From NCBI GenBank assembly GCA_902800065.1, contig CADCDE010000033.1, positions 1-37,177 on the forward strand: a stretch of DNA of 37,177 bases, given 5' to 3'. This DNA is from an uncultured Ruminococcus sp. GTDB lineage: Bacteria; Bacillota; Clostridia; Oscillospirales; Acutalibacteraceae. The notes beneath the pieces are model-generated. The model saw only the letters and a program-made list of their open reading frames with translations. It had not been told where the DNA came from and did not search any database. The translations under genes were made by a program, and so were the position numbers. Below are positions 7,748-15,691 of the stretch, piece after piece (positions within the stretch are counted from its first letter, which is position 1; the number at the start of each line of letters is the position of its first letter).

Positions 7748-8611
7748 TTATACGAAATTTTTGACAGTGACTGATGAAAATTTCTGCATAGTTTCATCTG
7801 TATATATGAAGAATTCAACAGTGCTTGAAAGGTCTTTTTTATAACGCAGTGTCACATAATTATCATATATATGCTCTGATTCGGGTTCACCGTACTGTTC
7901 TTTTATCGCATCAGGAGTAACATCCATATCAAACGAAAAATCACCCGGAAGAACTACATTCATTTCTTCACCCAGCTTTATTTCTATCGAGCCTACCTTG
8001 CATTCGTCATAATCCTTGGTCTCATCTGTGGGATTCCAGAGCTGAACGGATATTTTATGACCATTATTATCTTTCCAGTCAAGACTGCGTGTATGGGTAT
8101 CAGGTTCAACAGTGCCTGACTTTTCAAGATAATATCCTGCCTGATTAAGCTCACCGTAATCAAACGGCACCTTGTATTCAACATAATTCAGCCACAGTCT
8201 GAAGCTGAAAAGGCTGTCGTCCTCCTTTGAGGTTTCCTCATCGGAACTTTCTGTTTCTGAGCTTTCATCATTTGACGTTTCATCTTCAGATGACTGTTCT
8301 TCATCCGATGAACTTTCGTCTTCGGAAACATTCTCAGATGACTGTTCAGCTTCGGAGCTTTCGTCCTGAGAACTTTCTGCTTCGGAATTTTCTTCTTTTG
8401 AGCTTTCTGTTTTGGAAGCATTTTCCTTTGATGACTGTTCGGTTTTTGAACTTTCCTGTTTTGATTCAGTACTTTCTGTTGCAGACGATTCTGCAGAAGC
8501 TTCTATATTTGATGACGGCTCAACATTACTTACAACAGTCGGAGTACTGTCACAGCCTGTAAGAGCAGATGCCATAAGCGAAAATAAAATTACAGATAAT
8601 ATCTTCTTCAT
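7748..8611 (-). CDS. Secreted lipoprotein with Ser/Glu-rich linker and unknown C-terminal domain
   Basis: A 287-aa protein starting at ATG 8611, chosen because GAGGA lies about 11 bases upstream; an in-frame TTG at 8629 overlaps that site. Residues 1-20 are a lipoprotein signal peptide, MKKILSVILFSLMAS, ending in lipobox LTGC. From about 25 to 135 the chain is nearly all Ser, Glu, Asp and Thr with repeating ESS units, a likely extended wall-spanning spacer. The last 150 residues look globular and contain several Trp/Tyr residues and VTPDAIKEQYGEPESE, which recalls small clostridial lipoprotein domains, but I cannot name a family. It has its own promoter and terminator. Confidence 0.8.
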   Translation of the reverse strand: MKKILSVILFSLMASALTGCDSTPTVVSNVEPSSNIEASAESSATESTESKQESSKTEQSSKENASKTESSKEENSEAESSQDESSEAEQSSENVSEDESSSDEEQSSEDETSNDESSETESSDEETSKEDDSLFSFRLWLNYVEYKVPFDYGELNQAGYYLEKSGTVEPDTHTRSLDWKDNNGHKISVQLWNPTDETKDYDECKVGSIEIKLGEEMNVVLPGDFSFDMDVTPDAIKEQYGEPESEHIYDNYVTLRYKKDLSSTVEFFIYTDETMQKFSSVTVKNFV

Positions 8612-8660
8612 AATTTGACCATTCCTCAAAAATTAATATTTTTCAAAAATACTGACTATA

Positions 8661-8690
8661 ATTTTAAACCATATCCATACCATAAGTCAA
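8661..8690 (-). promoter_or_regulatory. Promoter of the lipoprotein gene
   Basis: On the minus strand TTGACT (8685-8690) is separated by 18 bases from TAAAAT (8661-8666), about 50 bases before the ATG. This matches a housekeeping sigma-A promoter with one extra spacer base. Confidence 0.65.
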
Positions 8691-8757
8691 TATCTTTACA
8701 AAAATTTAATATTGTCATCTAAACAAAACAGAGGAAATCAAGTAAATTTTAGGCAAT

Positions 8758-11700
8758 TTACTCCTGAAATGAAACATTTTCTTCACCAATGCGTCTTTTA
8801 AGCTCCCTGAGCATCACATCATTGACAGACACCCATTTTGAAAACGGTGTGCGATAGAGTGTATTTAATTCCGTGAAATACAGATACAGCGGTGTATTTC
8901 CGCCAAATATCTCTGTTATCTGCATTGCCTTCTGATATTCCTTTCCGTTGTCATTCGGCAGTCTCAGATACAGTCCTTTATTCTTGACTGTCTTTTTCTT
9001 CGGAGCTGTATTCGTATCAGCCGACTGCACGGAATTGCATATCAGCTTTGTTTCATCATCCTTTGTACTTACAGATGCAAAAAAACGCAGTATTTTATTT
9101 TCTTGTATAAGTCCCCCAAATTCCTGCAATGTATTCGGAAAAACTATCAGCTCAGCCGAGCTGTACTTATCCTCCAATGTAACAAATGCCATCTGCTGAT
9201 TATTTTTGGTCGTTATGACACGCATCTTTGTTATCATCGCAAAAACATCTATTTTCTGACCGTCAGCGTAATTCCCGATATTGTTCAGTGTCACTGCATT
9301 TACAGATTTTATGACATTATCATACTCTGCCAACGGATGTCCCGAAAAATACATACCGACAGCTTCCTTTTCCATTTCGAGAAGTTCAAGCCTTGAAAAT
9401 TCCTTGACATTCGGCAATTCAGGCTCAGGTCTTGAAGAATTGTCCGTTATTGCACCGAAAAGGTCAAGCTGACCGTCAATAGCTGTTTCCCTGTTTGATG
9501 CAACTATATCAAGAAATTTTTTTGATGCTTCGAGCATTTGTCTTCTGTTTGCACCGAGACCGTCCAATGCACCGCTTTTTATAAGATTTTCCAAAGAACG
9601 TATATTTGTATCACGACAGTATGAACGGTTACAGAAATCATAGAATGAAGTGAATTTTTTCTTGTTTCTCTCCGTTATCATACTGTCTATAAAGCCTCGA
9701 CCAAGATTTTTAACAGCCTTCAGACCGAATCTTATCTCATTGTCATGAACCGAAAAACCGACACTGCTTTCATTGACATTCGGCGGAAGTACACTGATAT
9801 GCTTCTGTGTACATTCATCTGCATATACGGCAATTTTAGCCCTGTCTCCCAAAACACTTGTCAAAAGTGCCGCCATGTATTCACATGGATAATAACATTT
9901 CATATAAGCTGTCTGATACGACAATACTGCATAACAAGCCGCATGGGATTTATTGAACGCATACGAGGCAAAACTCTCCATTTCGGCAAATATAGATTCC
10001 GCTATATCCTGAGGAACTCCTCTTTTTATACAGCCGTCAACTTCTCCCTCTATTCCATGAATAAACACTTGTTTTTCCTGTTCCATAACGGATTTTTTCT
10101 TTTTGGACATGGCTCGTCTTACTATATCAGCCCTGCCGAGAGAATATCCCGCAAGTGAACGGAATATCTGCATGACTTGTTCCTGATACACTATACAGCC
10201 GTAAGTTACTTTCAATATAGGTTCAAGCAACGGGTGTTTATAAGTAATTTTATCAGGGTGATGACGATTTTCAATATATCTGCCTATTGACTCCATAGGT
10301 CCTGGACGATAAAGAGATATTACGGCAATTATATCTTCAATATTTTGCGGTCTGAGTTTTACGAGAGTATCTTTCATTCCAGCCGATTCAAACTGAAATA
10401 CTCCCTCTGTATCGGCTCTTGAATACAATTCAAACACTTTTCGGTCATTATCGGGAATATTATTTATATCAAAACCGGGATTCTTTTGTTTTACAAGATT
10501 CTGAGCATCATTCAGTACAGTAAGATTTCTCAGTCCGAGAAAATCCATCTTCAGCAAACCTAATTCATCAAGCGTTGTCATATCGAACTGCGTTACGATT
10601 ATATCATCATTCTTTGACAACGGCACATATTCACTGACAGGTCTGTCTGTAATTACTATTCCTGCCGCATGAGTCGTTGAATGTCTCGGCATTCCCTCAA
10701 CTTTCATTGCCGTATCAATCAATTCTCTTATCTGTCCGCTTGTATTATAAAGATGTTTAAGCTCAGATGAAATTTCAAGTGCCTTTGCAATGGTCATTCC
10801 CAAATCACTTGGAATCAATTTTGCCACTTGATCACAAGTACTGTATGGTATATCCAATACTCTGCCGACATCTCTTATCGCACCCTTTGCCGCCATTGTT
10901 CCGAATGAGATTATCTGTGCAACTCTGTCACTGCCATATTTATCAATAACATAATCTATGACTTCCTGCCGCCTGTCCTTACAAAAATCCACGTCAAAAT
11001 CGGGCATACTTACTCTTTCGGGATTCAAAAATCTTTCAAACAGCAAATCATATTTCAGCGGGTCAAGTCCTGTTATTCCCATACAATAAGCCGCAAGACT
11101 TCCCGCACCCGAACCTCTGCCTATTCCTACGGGAATATGCTTCGACTTCGCATAATTGACATAATCAGCCACTATCAAATAATAATCCGTATAGCCCATT
11201 TTTGAGACAGTATCAATTTCATATTCAAGCCTGTCCGTCAAGGTTTTATCTATATTTGCATAACGCTTTTTCAGTCCGTCATAGCACCTTTCACGGAAAT
11301 ATTCAAGATGATTTTTGTTATCAGGCACATCAAATGCAGGCAATTTGAGTTTGCCAAATTCTATCTCAACATTGCACCTGTCGGCTATTCTTTGAGTATT
11401 CTCAACAGCTTCCTTATCAAAAAGCATCAGCATTTCATCTTCACTCTTGATATAAAACTGATTTGTCGGAAATGCCAACGGCAATTCATCTTTAATAGTT
11501 TTAGCCGTCTGTATACACAGCAAAACATGATGTAAATGGCTGTCCTCCTGCCTGATATAGTGACAGTCGTTTGTAGCCACAAGGGGAATATTACATTCCC
11601 TTGACAGCTTTATTATACCCGATTCTATCAAAACTTCCTCTCTTATGCCGTGATTCTGAAGCTCAAGAAAGAAATTATTTTCCCCGAAAATATCCTTGTA

Positions 11701-12180
11701 TCTCAGGGCAATGCTTTTAGCCTCTGCATAATTATTATTTATCAGAGCCTGCGGTATCTCACCTGCCAGACATGCCGAAAGACCAATAAGACCTTCATGG
11801 TATTTTTTAAGAATTTCAATATCTATCCTCGGCTTATAATAATATCCCTCTGTCCACGATAAAGACACTAATTTCATCAGATTCCTGTAACCCGTCTCAT
11901 TTTCACAAAGCAGGACAAGATGATTATAATGCCTGTCAAGAGCAGGAGTCTTGTCAGACGCCCTCCTCTTTGCAACGTACACCTCACAGCCGATTATCGG
12001 TTTTATTCCCTCTTTTTTACACGCTTTATAAAAATTTATGACACCGTACATATTTCCATGGTCAGTTATTGCAACGGCATTTTGTCCGAGTTCCTTTACC
12101 CTTTTCACCAAGTCATTTATCCTGCACGCACCGTCAAGCAAGCTGTATTCCGTGTGCAAATGCAAATGTGCAAAAGACAT
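8758..12180 (-). CDS. dnaE: DNA polymerase III alpha subunit, DnaE type
   Basis: Replicative C-family DNA polymerase of 1140 aa. The N-terminal PHP domain has HLHLHTEYSLLDG (about residues 5-17), ITDHGNMYG, LSACLAGEIP and NDCHY. The polymerase core carries GRGSGAGSLAAYCMGIT and the catalytic aspartates in MPDFDVDFCKDRR, near residue 395. It continues with TTHAAGIVIT, YRPGPMESI, VYQEQVMQI and FNKSHAACYA. An OB-fold-like nucleic-acid-binding segment lies in the last 200 residues. There is no exonuclease insertion, so it is DnaE rather than PolC. ATG 12180 is preferred over GTG 12189 because GAGAGG sits just upstream of both and overlaps badly with GTG. It starts 18 bases after a SUKH-like gene. 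Confidence 0.97.
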   Translation of the reverse strand: MSFAHLHLHTEYSLLDGACRINDLVKRVKELGQNAVAITDHGNMYGVINFYKACKKEGIKPIIGCEVYVAKRRASDKTPALDRHYNHLVLLCENETGYRNLMKLVSLSWTEGYYYKPRIDIEILKKYHEGLIGLSACLAGEIPQALINNNYAEAKSIALRYKDIFGENNFFLELQNHGIREEVLIESGIIKLSRECNIPLVATNDCHYIRQEDSHLHHVLLCIQTAKTIKDELPLAFPTNQFYIKSEDEMLMLFDKEAVENTQRIADRCNVEIEFGKLKLPAFDVPDNKNHLEYFRERCYDGLKKRYANIDKTLTDRLEYEIDTVSKMGYTDYYLIVADYVNYAKSKHIPVGIGRGSGAGSLAAYCMGITGLDPLKYDLLFERFLNPERVSMPDFDVDFCKDRRQEVIDYVIDKYGSDRVAQIISFGTMAAKGAIRDVGRVLDIPYSTCDQVAKLIPSDLGMTIAKALEISSELKHLYNTSGQIRELIDTAMKVEGMPRHSTTHAAGIVITDRPVSEYVPLSKNDDIIVTQFDMTTLDELGLLKMDFLGLRNLTVLNDAQNLVKQKNPGFDINNIPDNDRKVFELYSRADTEGVFQFESAGMKDTLVKLRPQNIEDIIAVISLYRPGPMESIGRYIENRHHPDKITYKHPLLEPILKVTYGCIVYQEQVMQIFRSLAGYSLGRADIVRRAMSKKKKSVMEQEKQVFIHGIEGEVDGCIKRGVPQDIAESIFAEMESFASYAFNKSHAACYAVLSYQTAYMKCYYPCEYMAALLTSVLGDRAKIAVYADECTQKHISVLPPNVNESSVGFSVHDNEIRFGLKAVKNLGRGFIDSMITERNKKKFTSFYDFCNRSYCRDTNIRSLENLIKSGALDGLGANRRQMLEASKKFLDIVASNRETAIDGQLDLFGAITDNSSRPEPELPNVKEFSRLELLEMEKEAVGMYFSGHPLAEYDNVIKSVNAVTLNNIGNYADGQKIDVFAMITKMRVITTKNNQQMAFVTLEDKYSSAELIVFPNTLQEFGGLIQENKILRFFASVSTKDDETKLICNSVQSADTNTAPKKKTVKNKGLYLRLPNDNGKEYQKAMQITEIFGGNTPLYLYFTELNTLYRTPFSKWVSVNDVMLRELKRRIGEENVSFQE

Positions 12181-12198
12181 AAATTTCACCTCTCCCTT

Positions 12199-12864
12199 TT
12201 ACATAGGCTCTCCAAAATCTCCCACTGTTTCTTCAAGTTTATTATATGATTCCTCACTCACTGCACCATACAGCACCTGCATATCATCTTCATTGTATTT
12301 CATCACAACATACAGATTATCACTTGCATTATAATAAAAACTCATATTAAACGGATAATCCTGCTCATCATTTTTCAGCTCAAAGGGATATTTATTCAAA
12401 CTCTGCTCAACTGTTTTCAATTCATCTTCCGTAATGCTGTAAAATTCTTCGGGAGAATACTCAAATGTAAACACCGACTGATATGCACTCTGACAAAACA
12501 GAAATTCACTTAAAGTATCACAGTATTTTATGATACTTTCGCCGTCAATATAATAAACAGGCGGATTCGATTCATTCATATCTTCCCTGCGTATGCCCAA
12601 CTGAAATACTCCCTGATTTTCATTCATCAGAATATAAAAATCCTTTTCTTCTTTCAGCCAATTATGATTTTTATAATGTTCGGGCAATATCCATTCGTCC
12701 TGCAAATGCCTTAACGCTTCAGTCATGCCTGCTTTTCTGTAATAATCCTCCAAAACCTCAGGCAGATTCCCAAACCTTTCCTTTAGAAAAGCAATATCCT
12801 CATCGGAATATCCCGCAAGTTCATCAATACCATACAAATTTTTTATCAATTCATATACATTCAT
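12199..12864 (-). CDS. SUKH (SMI1/KNR4)-like protein
   Basis: A 221-aa cytosolic protein. The SMI1/KNR4 pattern is visible: LPEVLEDYYRKAG (near residues 34-46), a WILPEHYKN segment, then EKDFYILMNENQGVFQLGI and NPPVYYIDGE before the SLSEFLFCQSAYQ helix. SUKH proteins often act as immunity proteins against secreted nuclease toxins, but many are free-standing with unknown roles. No toxin gene is adjacent. ATG 12864 has AGAGGTG upstream. It lies between an rRNA methyltransferase gene and dnaE, 18 bases before the latter, and is probably co-transcribed. The assignment rests on pattern similarity only. Confidence 0.68.
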   Translation of the reverse strand: MNVYELIKNLYGIDELAGYSDEDIAFLKERFGNLPEVLEDYYRKAGMTEALRHLQDEWILPEHYKNHNWLKEEKDFYILMNENQGVFQLGIRREDMNESNPPVYYIDGESIIKYCDTLSEFLFCQSAYQSVFTFEYSPEEFYSITEDELKTVEQSLNKYPFELKNDEQDYPFNMSFYYNASDNLYVVMKYNEDDMQVLYGAVSEESYNKLEETVGDFGEPM

Positions 12865-12920
12865 TTTATAACACCTCTGATTTCATCTTACATCAAATCA
12901 AGTACAATTTTTTGTATATT

Positions 12921-14024
12921 TTATCTGAAATACATATGAAGCTGACATTTTATCATGCCGTTATAAAGCTTTCTTCTTTTATCCGACTTTCTGCCGAAAT
13001 ACTGTTCAAAGTTATCATCAGGCGTAATGATACTATATGACCAGCCCTGTTTCCTGACAAACTTCTCTCCCATTATTTTATACAACTCTCTCGCCTGCTC
13101 CATATCCAAAAGTCTTTCACCATATGGTGGATTACATAAAACCAACGCTTTTTCAAAGTCCTCCGAAAAATCCCTTATATCCCTCTGCTGAACGACTATT
13201 CTCTTTTCAACTCCCGCTTTTCTTGCATTTTCACGGGTCAGTTCAACTGCGTTTTCGTCAATGTCATAGCCGTATGCCATGAAATCACAGTCTGTTTTTA
13301 TATTGTCCTGTGCAGACATCCTTTCCTCTCTCCATACATTTTCTGGAACAACTCCCCATTTTTCCGCTGAAAAGCTCCTTCGGAGTCCAGGGGCGATATT
13401 CAGTGCTTTCAATGCACTCTCTATCAAAATAGTACCCGAACCACAGAACGGGTCTATAACTGTGCTGTAATGTCTTACATGAGAAGCATCAGCCATTGCA
13501 CACGCAAGTGTTTCTTTAATTGGTGCAATAGTCGAATTTGCACGGTAGCCCCTTTTATGCAGACCTGCTCCCGATGTATCAAGCATTATACTGCACTTAT
13601 CTTTCATTATAAGAAACTGTATCTGATGAAGTGAGCCTGTTTCCTCGAACCATGATGTATGATATTTTGCACCAAGCCTGTTTACAACAGCTTTTTTGAT
13701 TATCTTCTGACAGTCGGGTATACTTGTAAGCTTTGAACTGACACTATGCCCCTTAACAGGAAATGCGTCATCTTTGCCTATCCAGTTTTCCCACTGAATT
13801 TTACCGACACCCTGAAACAAGTCATCAAATGTATATACGGGAAATTCACCAAGTAAAATCTGTATTCTTTCGGCATATCTCGAACAGATATTCGCCTTTG
13901 CAAGTGTATTGAAATCTCCCTCGAATAATACTCTGCCGTTTTCAGCCTGTACTCCGTCTATGCCTAATCTCTTTAATTCATCTATTCCCAAAAGACAAGG
14001 TGCGGAAAATTTTATTTTTTCCAT
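12921..14024 (-). CDS. THUMP-domain class I SAM-dependent RNA methyltransferase (RlmL/YpsC-like)
   Basis: Predicted 23S rRNA guanine-N2 methyltransferase of 367 aa. An N-terminal THUMP-type RNA-binding region covers about residues 1-155, followed by LHKRGYR near 180. The SAM-binding motif VIDPFCGSGTILIESA lies near 213-228, and the catalytic NPPYGERL motif near 303, typical of N2-guanine or adenine methylases. It is about half the length of E. coli RlmKL and matches the YpsC form found in Firmicutes. ATG 14024 has GGGAGAG upstream. A promoter reading on the minus strand lies at 14059-14087. The exact target nucleotide is inferred from family only. Confidence 0.9.
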   Translation of the reverse strand: MEKIKFSAPCLLGIDELKRLGIDGVQAENGRVLFEGDFNTLAKANICSRYAERIQILLGEFPVYTFDDLFQGVGKIQWENWIGKDDAFPVKGHSVSSKLTSIPDCQKIIKKAVVNRLGAKYHTSWFEETGSLHQIQFLIMKDKCSIMLDTSGAGLHKRGYRANSTIAPIKETLACAMADASHVRHYSTVIDPFCGSGTILIESALKALNIAPGLRRSFSAEKWGVVPENVWREERMSAQDNIKTDCDFMAYGYDIDENAVELTRENARKAGVEKRIVVQQRDIRDFSEDFEKALVLCNPPYGERLLDMEQARELYKIMGEKFVRKQGWSYSIITPDDNFEQYFGRKSDKRRKLYNGMIKCQLHMYFR

Positions 14025-14058
14025 TATATAACTCTCCCATTGATTTTATAGTACATAT

Positions 14059-14087
14059 ATTTTATATTATCGGCAATGAAAAATCAA
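14059..14087 (-). promoter_or_regulatory. Promoter of the THUMP methyltransferase gene
   Basis: On the minus strand TTGATT (14082-14087), a 17-base spacer and TAAAAT (14059-14064) lie about 35 bases before the ATG at 14024. Confidence 0.6.
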
Positions 14088-14136
14088 TACAGCACTTTGC
14101 ACATAAAAATAAAAAATGATTTTCGGAATAAGCATA

Positions 14137-14165
14137 TTGAAATAAATCCAAAATAATGTTATAAT
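14137..14165 (+). promoter_or_regulatory. Strong sigma-A promoter of the hydrogenase maturation operon
   Basis: TTGAAA (14137-14142), a 17-base spacer and a perfect TATAAT (14160-14165). The predicted transcript start is near 14172, leaving a leader of about 160 nt before the first gene at 14332. Confidence 0.8.
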
Positions 14166-14171
14166 CTTTTT

Positions 14172-14310
14172 GCGGTTGAGCATAAAAGTTTCGTACTGTA
14201 TGCAAAACCTTAAACTTATCTGACACAAAAGATAATTTTTTCTGATGTGAAAGGCTGTATTTTTTCATGGAATAACTGCACCCTTTTATTATCGGAAGGG
14301 TGCTTTTTTT
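14172..14310 (+). ncRNA. Potentially structured leader RNA ending in an intrinsic terminator, candidate cis-regulator
   Basis: No gene fits this stretch. Arms GGTT (14174-14177) and AACC (14206-14209) bracket a 2x2 internal loop and a second stem, GCATA/TATGC (14180-14184/14199-14203). A second hairpin is TTATCT/AGATAA (14216-14221/14230-14235). AAGTTT in the first loop could instead pair with AAACTT at 14212-14217, giving a pseudoknot or an alternative fold. The leader ends in an 8-bp GC-containing hairpin with seven T. It resembles no riboswitch class that I recognise, and I could not identify an anti-terminator. It might also be a separately terminated small RNA. Confidence 0.5.
14278..14310 (+). 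terminator. Intrinsic terminator inside the leader of the hyd operon
   Basis: GCACCCTT (14278-14285) pairs with AAGGGTGC (14296-14303), followed immediately by seven T. It stands only about 10 bases before the AAAGGAG ribosome site of the TM1266-like gene, so transcription of the operon must pass it. Confidence 0.88.
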
Positions 14311-14331
14311 GTTTTCTCAAAGGAGAATGAT

Positions 14332-14577
14332 ATGGAAAACAGAGTTTCTATTATAGGAATTATCGTTGAAAATACAAATTCCGTTGACAGACTTAATGAT
14401 ATTCTGCACGATTACGGAAATTATATTATCGGAAGAATGGGTATCCCCTGTCATTCAAAAAATCTCAATGTCATAAGCATAGTTCTTGACGCTCCTTTAG
14501 ATGTGATAAACAGGCTTTCGGGAAAGATAGGTATGCTTGACGGTATCACATCAAAGGTGGTGTGTTCAAAAAAATGA
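14332..14577 (+). CDS. TM1266-family iron-only hydrogenase system regulator
   Basis: An 81-aa protein with a ferredoxin-like ACT-type fold, resembling the C-terminal domain of NikR but lacking a DNA-binding arm. Family features are visible: VSIIGIIVEN at the start, the central GRMGIP, and LSGKIGMLDGITSKVVCSKK at the end. TM1266 proteins are found almost exclusively in [FeFe]-hydrogenase loci and are annotated as putative system regulators; the mechanism is not established. AAAGGAG lies about 8 bases upstream of ATG 14332. Its stop overlaps the probable hydE start as ATGA. It directly follows the leader and terminator. Confidence 0.9.
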   Translation: MENRVSIIGIIVENTNSVDRLNDILHDYGNYIIGRMGIPCHSKNLNVISIVLDAPLDVINRLSGKIGMLDGITSKVVCSKK

Positions 14578-15626
14578 AAGGGCTTATCGATAAACTTCAT
14601 CAAAATACCGTTCTTTCCAAAGAGGAATATAAGTATCTTATAGAGAATTTCACACCCGAAATATCGGAGTATCTCTTTGAAAAATCCCGTGAAGTCCGTC
14701 AGAAATATTACGGCAATGACGTATATATCAGAGGATTAATCGAATTTACAAATTACTGCAAGAATGACTGTTATTACTGTGGGATACGCTGTTCAAACAG
14801 GAATGCCGAAAGATACAGACTTGATAAAAGCGATATATTGAAATGCTGTAAAGAAGGATATTCGCTGGGTTTCAGGACATTTGTATTACAGGGCGGTGAG
14901 GATAATTATTTCACTGATGACAGAATGACGGATATTATCAGTGAGATAAAAAATAACTATCCCGACTGTGCAGTAACGCTTTCAATCGGAGAAAAATCCC
15001 GTGAAAGCTATCAAGAATTTTTCAATGCAGGGGCTGACAGATATTTATTAAGACATGAAACAGCCAACAATGAACATTATTCAAAACTTCACCCTGAAAG
15101 GCTTTCACCCATCAATCGTAAAAGATGTTTGCGTGACTTGAAAGAAATCGGCTATCAAGTAGGCTGTGGCTTCATGGTAGGCTCACCATACCAAACAAGC
15201 GAAAATCTAGCCGAAGATATGATTTTTCTCAAAGAATTTCAGCCTCATATGGTCGGCATAGGTCCTTTTATCGCACAGCATGATACACCATTCAAAGATA
15301 TGCCAAACGGTACTCTTGAACTTACACTTTTCATGCTTGGTCTGATAAGATTAACTTTACCGTATGTGCTTTTGCCGTCAACGACAGCACTTGGAACAAT
15401 ACATCCTCTCGGACGTGAAAAAGGTATTTTAGCAGGTGCAAACGTAATCATGCCGAATTTATCACCTGTTTCCGTGAGAAAAAAATATTCTCTTTACGAC
15501 AATAAAATTTGTACAGGAGATGAAGCCGCTGAATGTAAAAACTGCCTGCAAGCCCGTATGAAATCAATCGGCTACAATGTAGTCACCTCCCGTGGAGACT
15601 GCAAACAATTAGCAATTAGCAATTAG
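14574..15626 (+). CDS. hydE: [FeFe]-hydrogenase H-cluster maturase HydE, radical SAM
   Basis: Radical SAM enzyme that takes part in making the dithiomethylamine-bridged diiron subcluster. The 350-aa sequence has the CX3CX2C cluster motif CKNDCYYC near residues 60-67, followed by the conserved FVLQGGEDNYF near 100, LRHETANNEHYSKLHP near 160, and CGFMVGSPYQT near 200. ATG 14574 overlaps the upstream stop. GTG 14562 is in frame but falls almost on the AAAGGTGG site, so ATG is preferred. The final codons (KQLAISN) run into a tandem heptamer repeat continuing past the stop, so the native C-terminus may have been altered. Confidence 0.95.
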   Translation: MKGLIDKLHQNTVLSKEEYKYLIENFTPEISEYLFEKSREVRQKYYGNDVYIRGLIEFTNYCKNDCYYCGIRCSNRNAERYRLDKSDILKCCKEGYSLGFRTFVLQGGEDNYFTDDRMTDIISEIKNNYPDCAVTLSIGEKSRESYQEFFNAGADRYLLRHETANNEHYSKLHPERLSPINRKRCLRDLKEIGYQVGCGFMVGSPYQTSENLAEDMIFLKEFQPHMVGIGPFIAQHDTPFKDMPNGTLELTLFMLGLIRLTLPYVLLPSTTALGTIHPLGREKGILAGANVIMPNLSPVSVRKKYSLYDNKICTGDEAAECKNCLQARMKSIGYNVVTSRGDCKQLAISN

Positions 15627-15645
15627 CAATGTGCAATTATTTGTA
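15605..15645 (+). repeat. Short tandem heptamer repeat across the hydE stop
   Basis: Three consecutive units close to CAATTAG, followed by degenerate CAATGTG and CAATTAT units. The repeat forms the last codons and stop of hydE and runs into the gap before hydG. It resembles slippage-generated intergenic filler. Confidence 0.7.
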
Positions 15646-15691
15646 CTGTCTATATTCTATAATTTATTTATTGAAAGGAAGTCTTTTTAAA

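Noticed and set aside
14062..14268. A 68-codon minus-strand frame covering the leader of the hyd operon.
   Set aside because: It overlaps the plus-strand promoter and structured leader and ends near the divergent promoter; there is no ribosome site and no recognisable domain.
14172..14310. A T-box, TPP, SAM or cobalamin riboswitch in the hyd leader.
   Set aside because: None of their conserved cores is present: no T-box GGTGGNACCGCG-like sequence, no CTGAGA/ACCC pair, and no other core I know.
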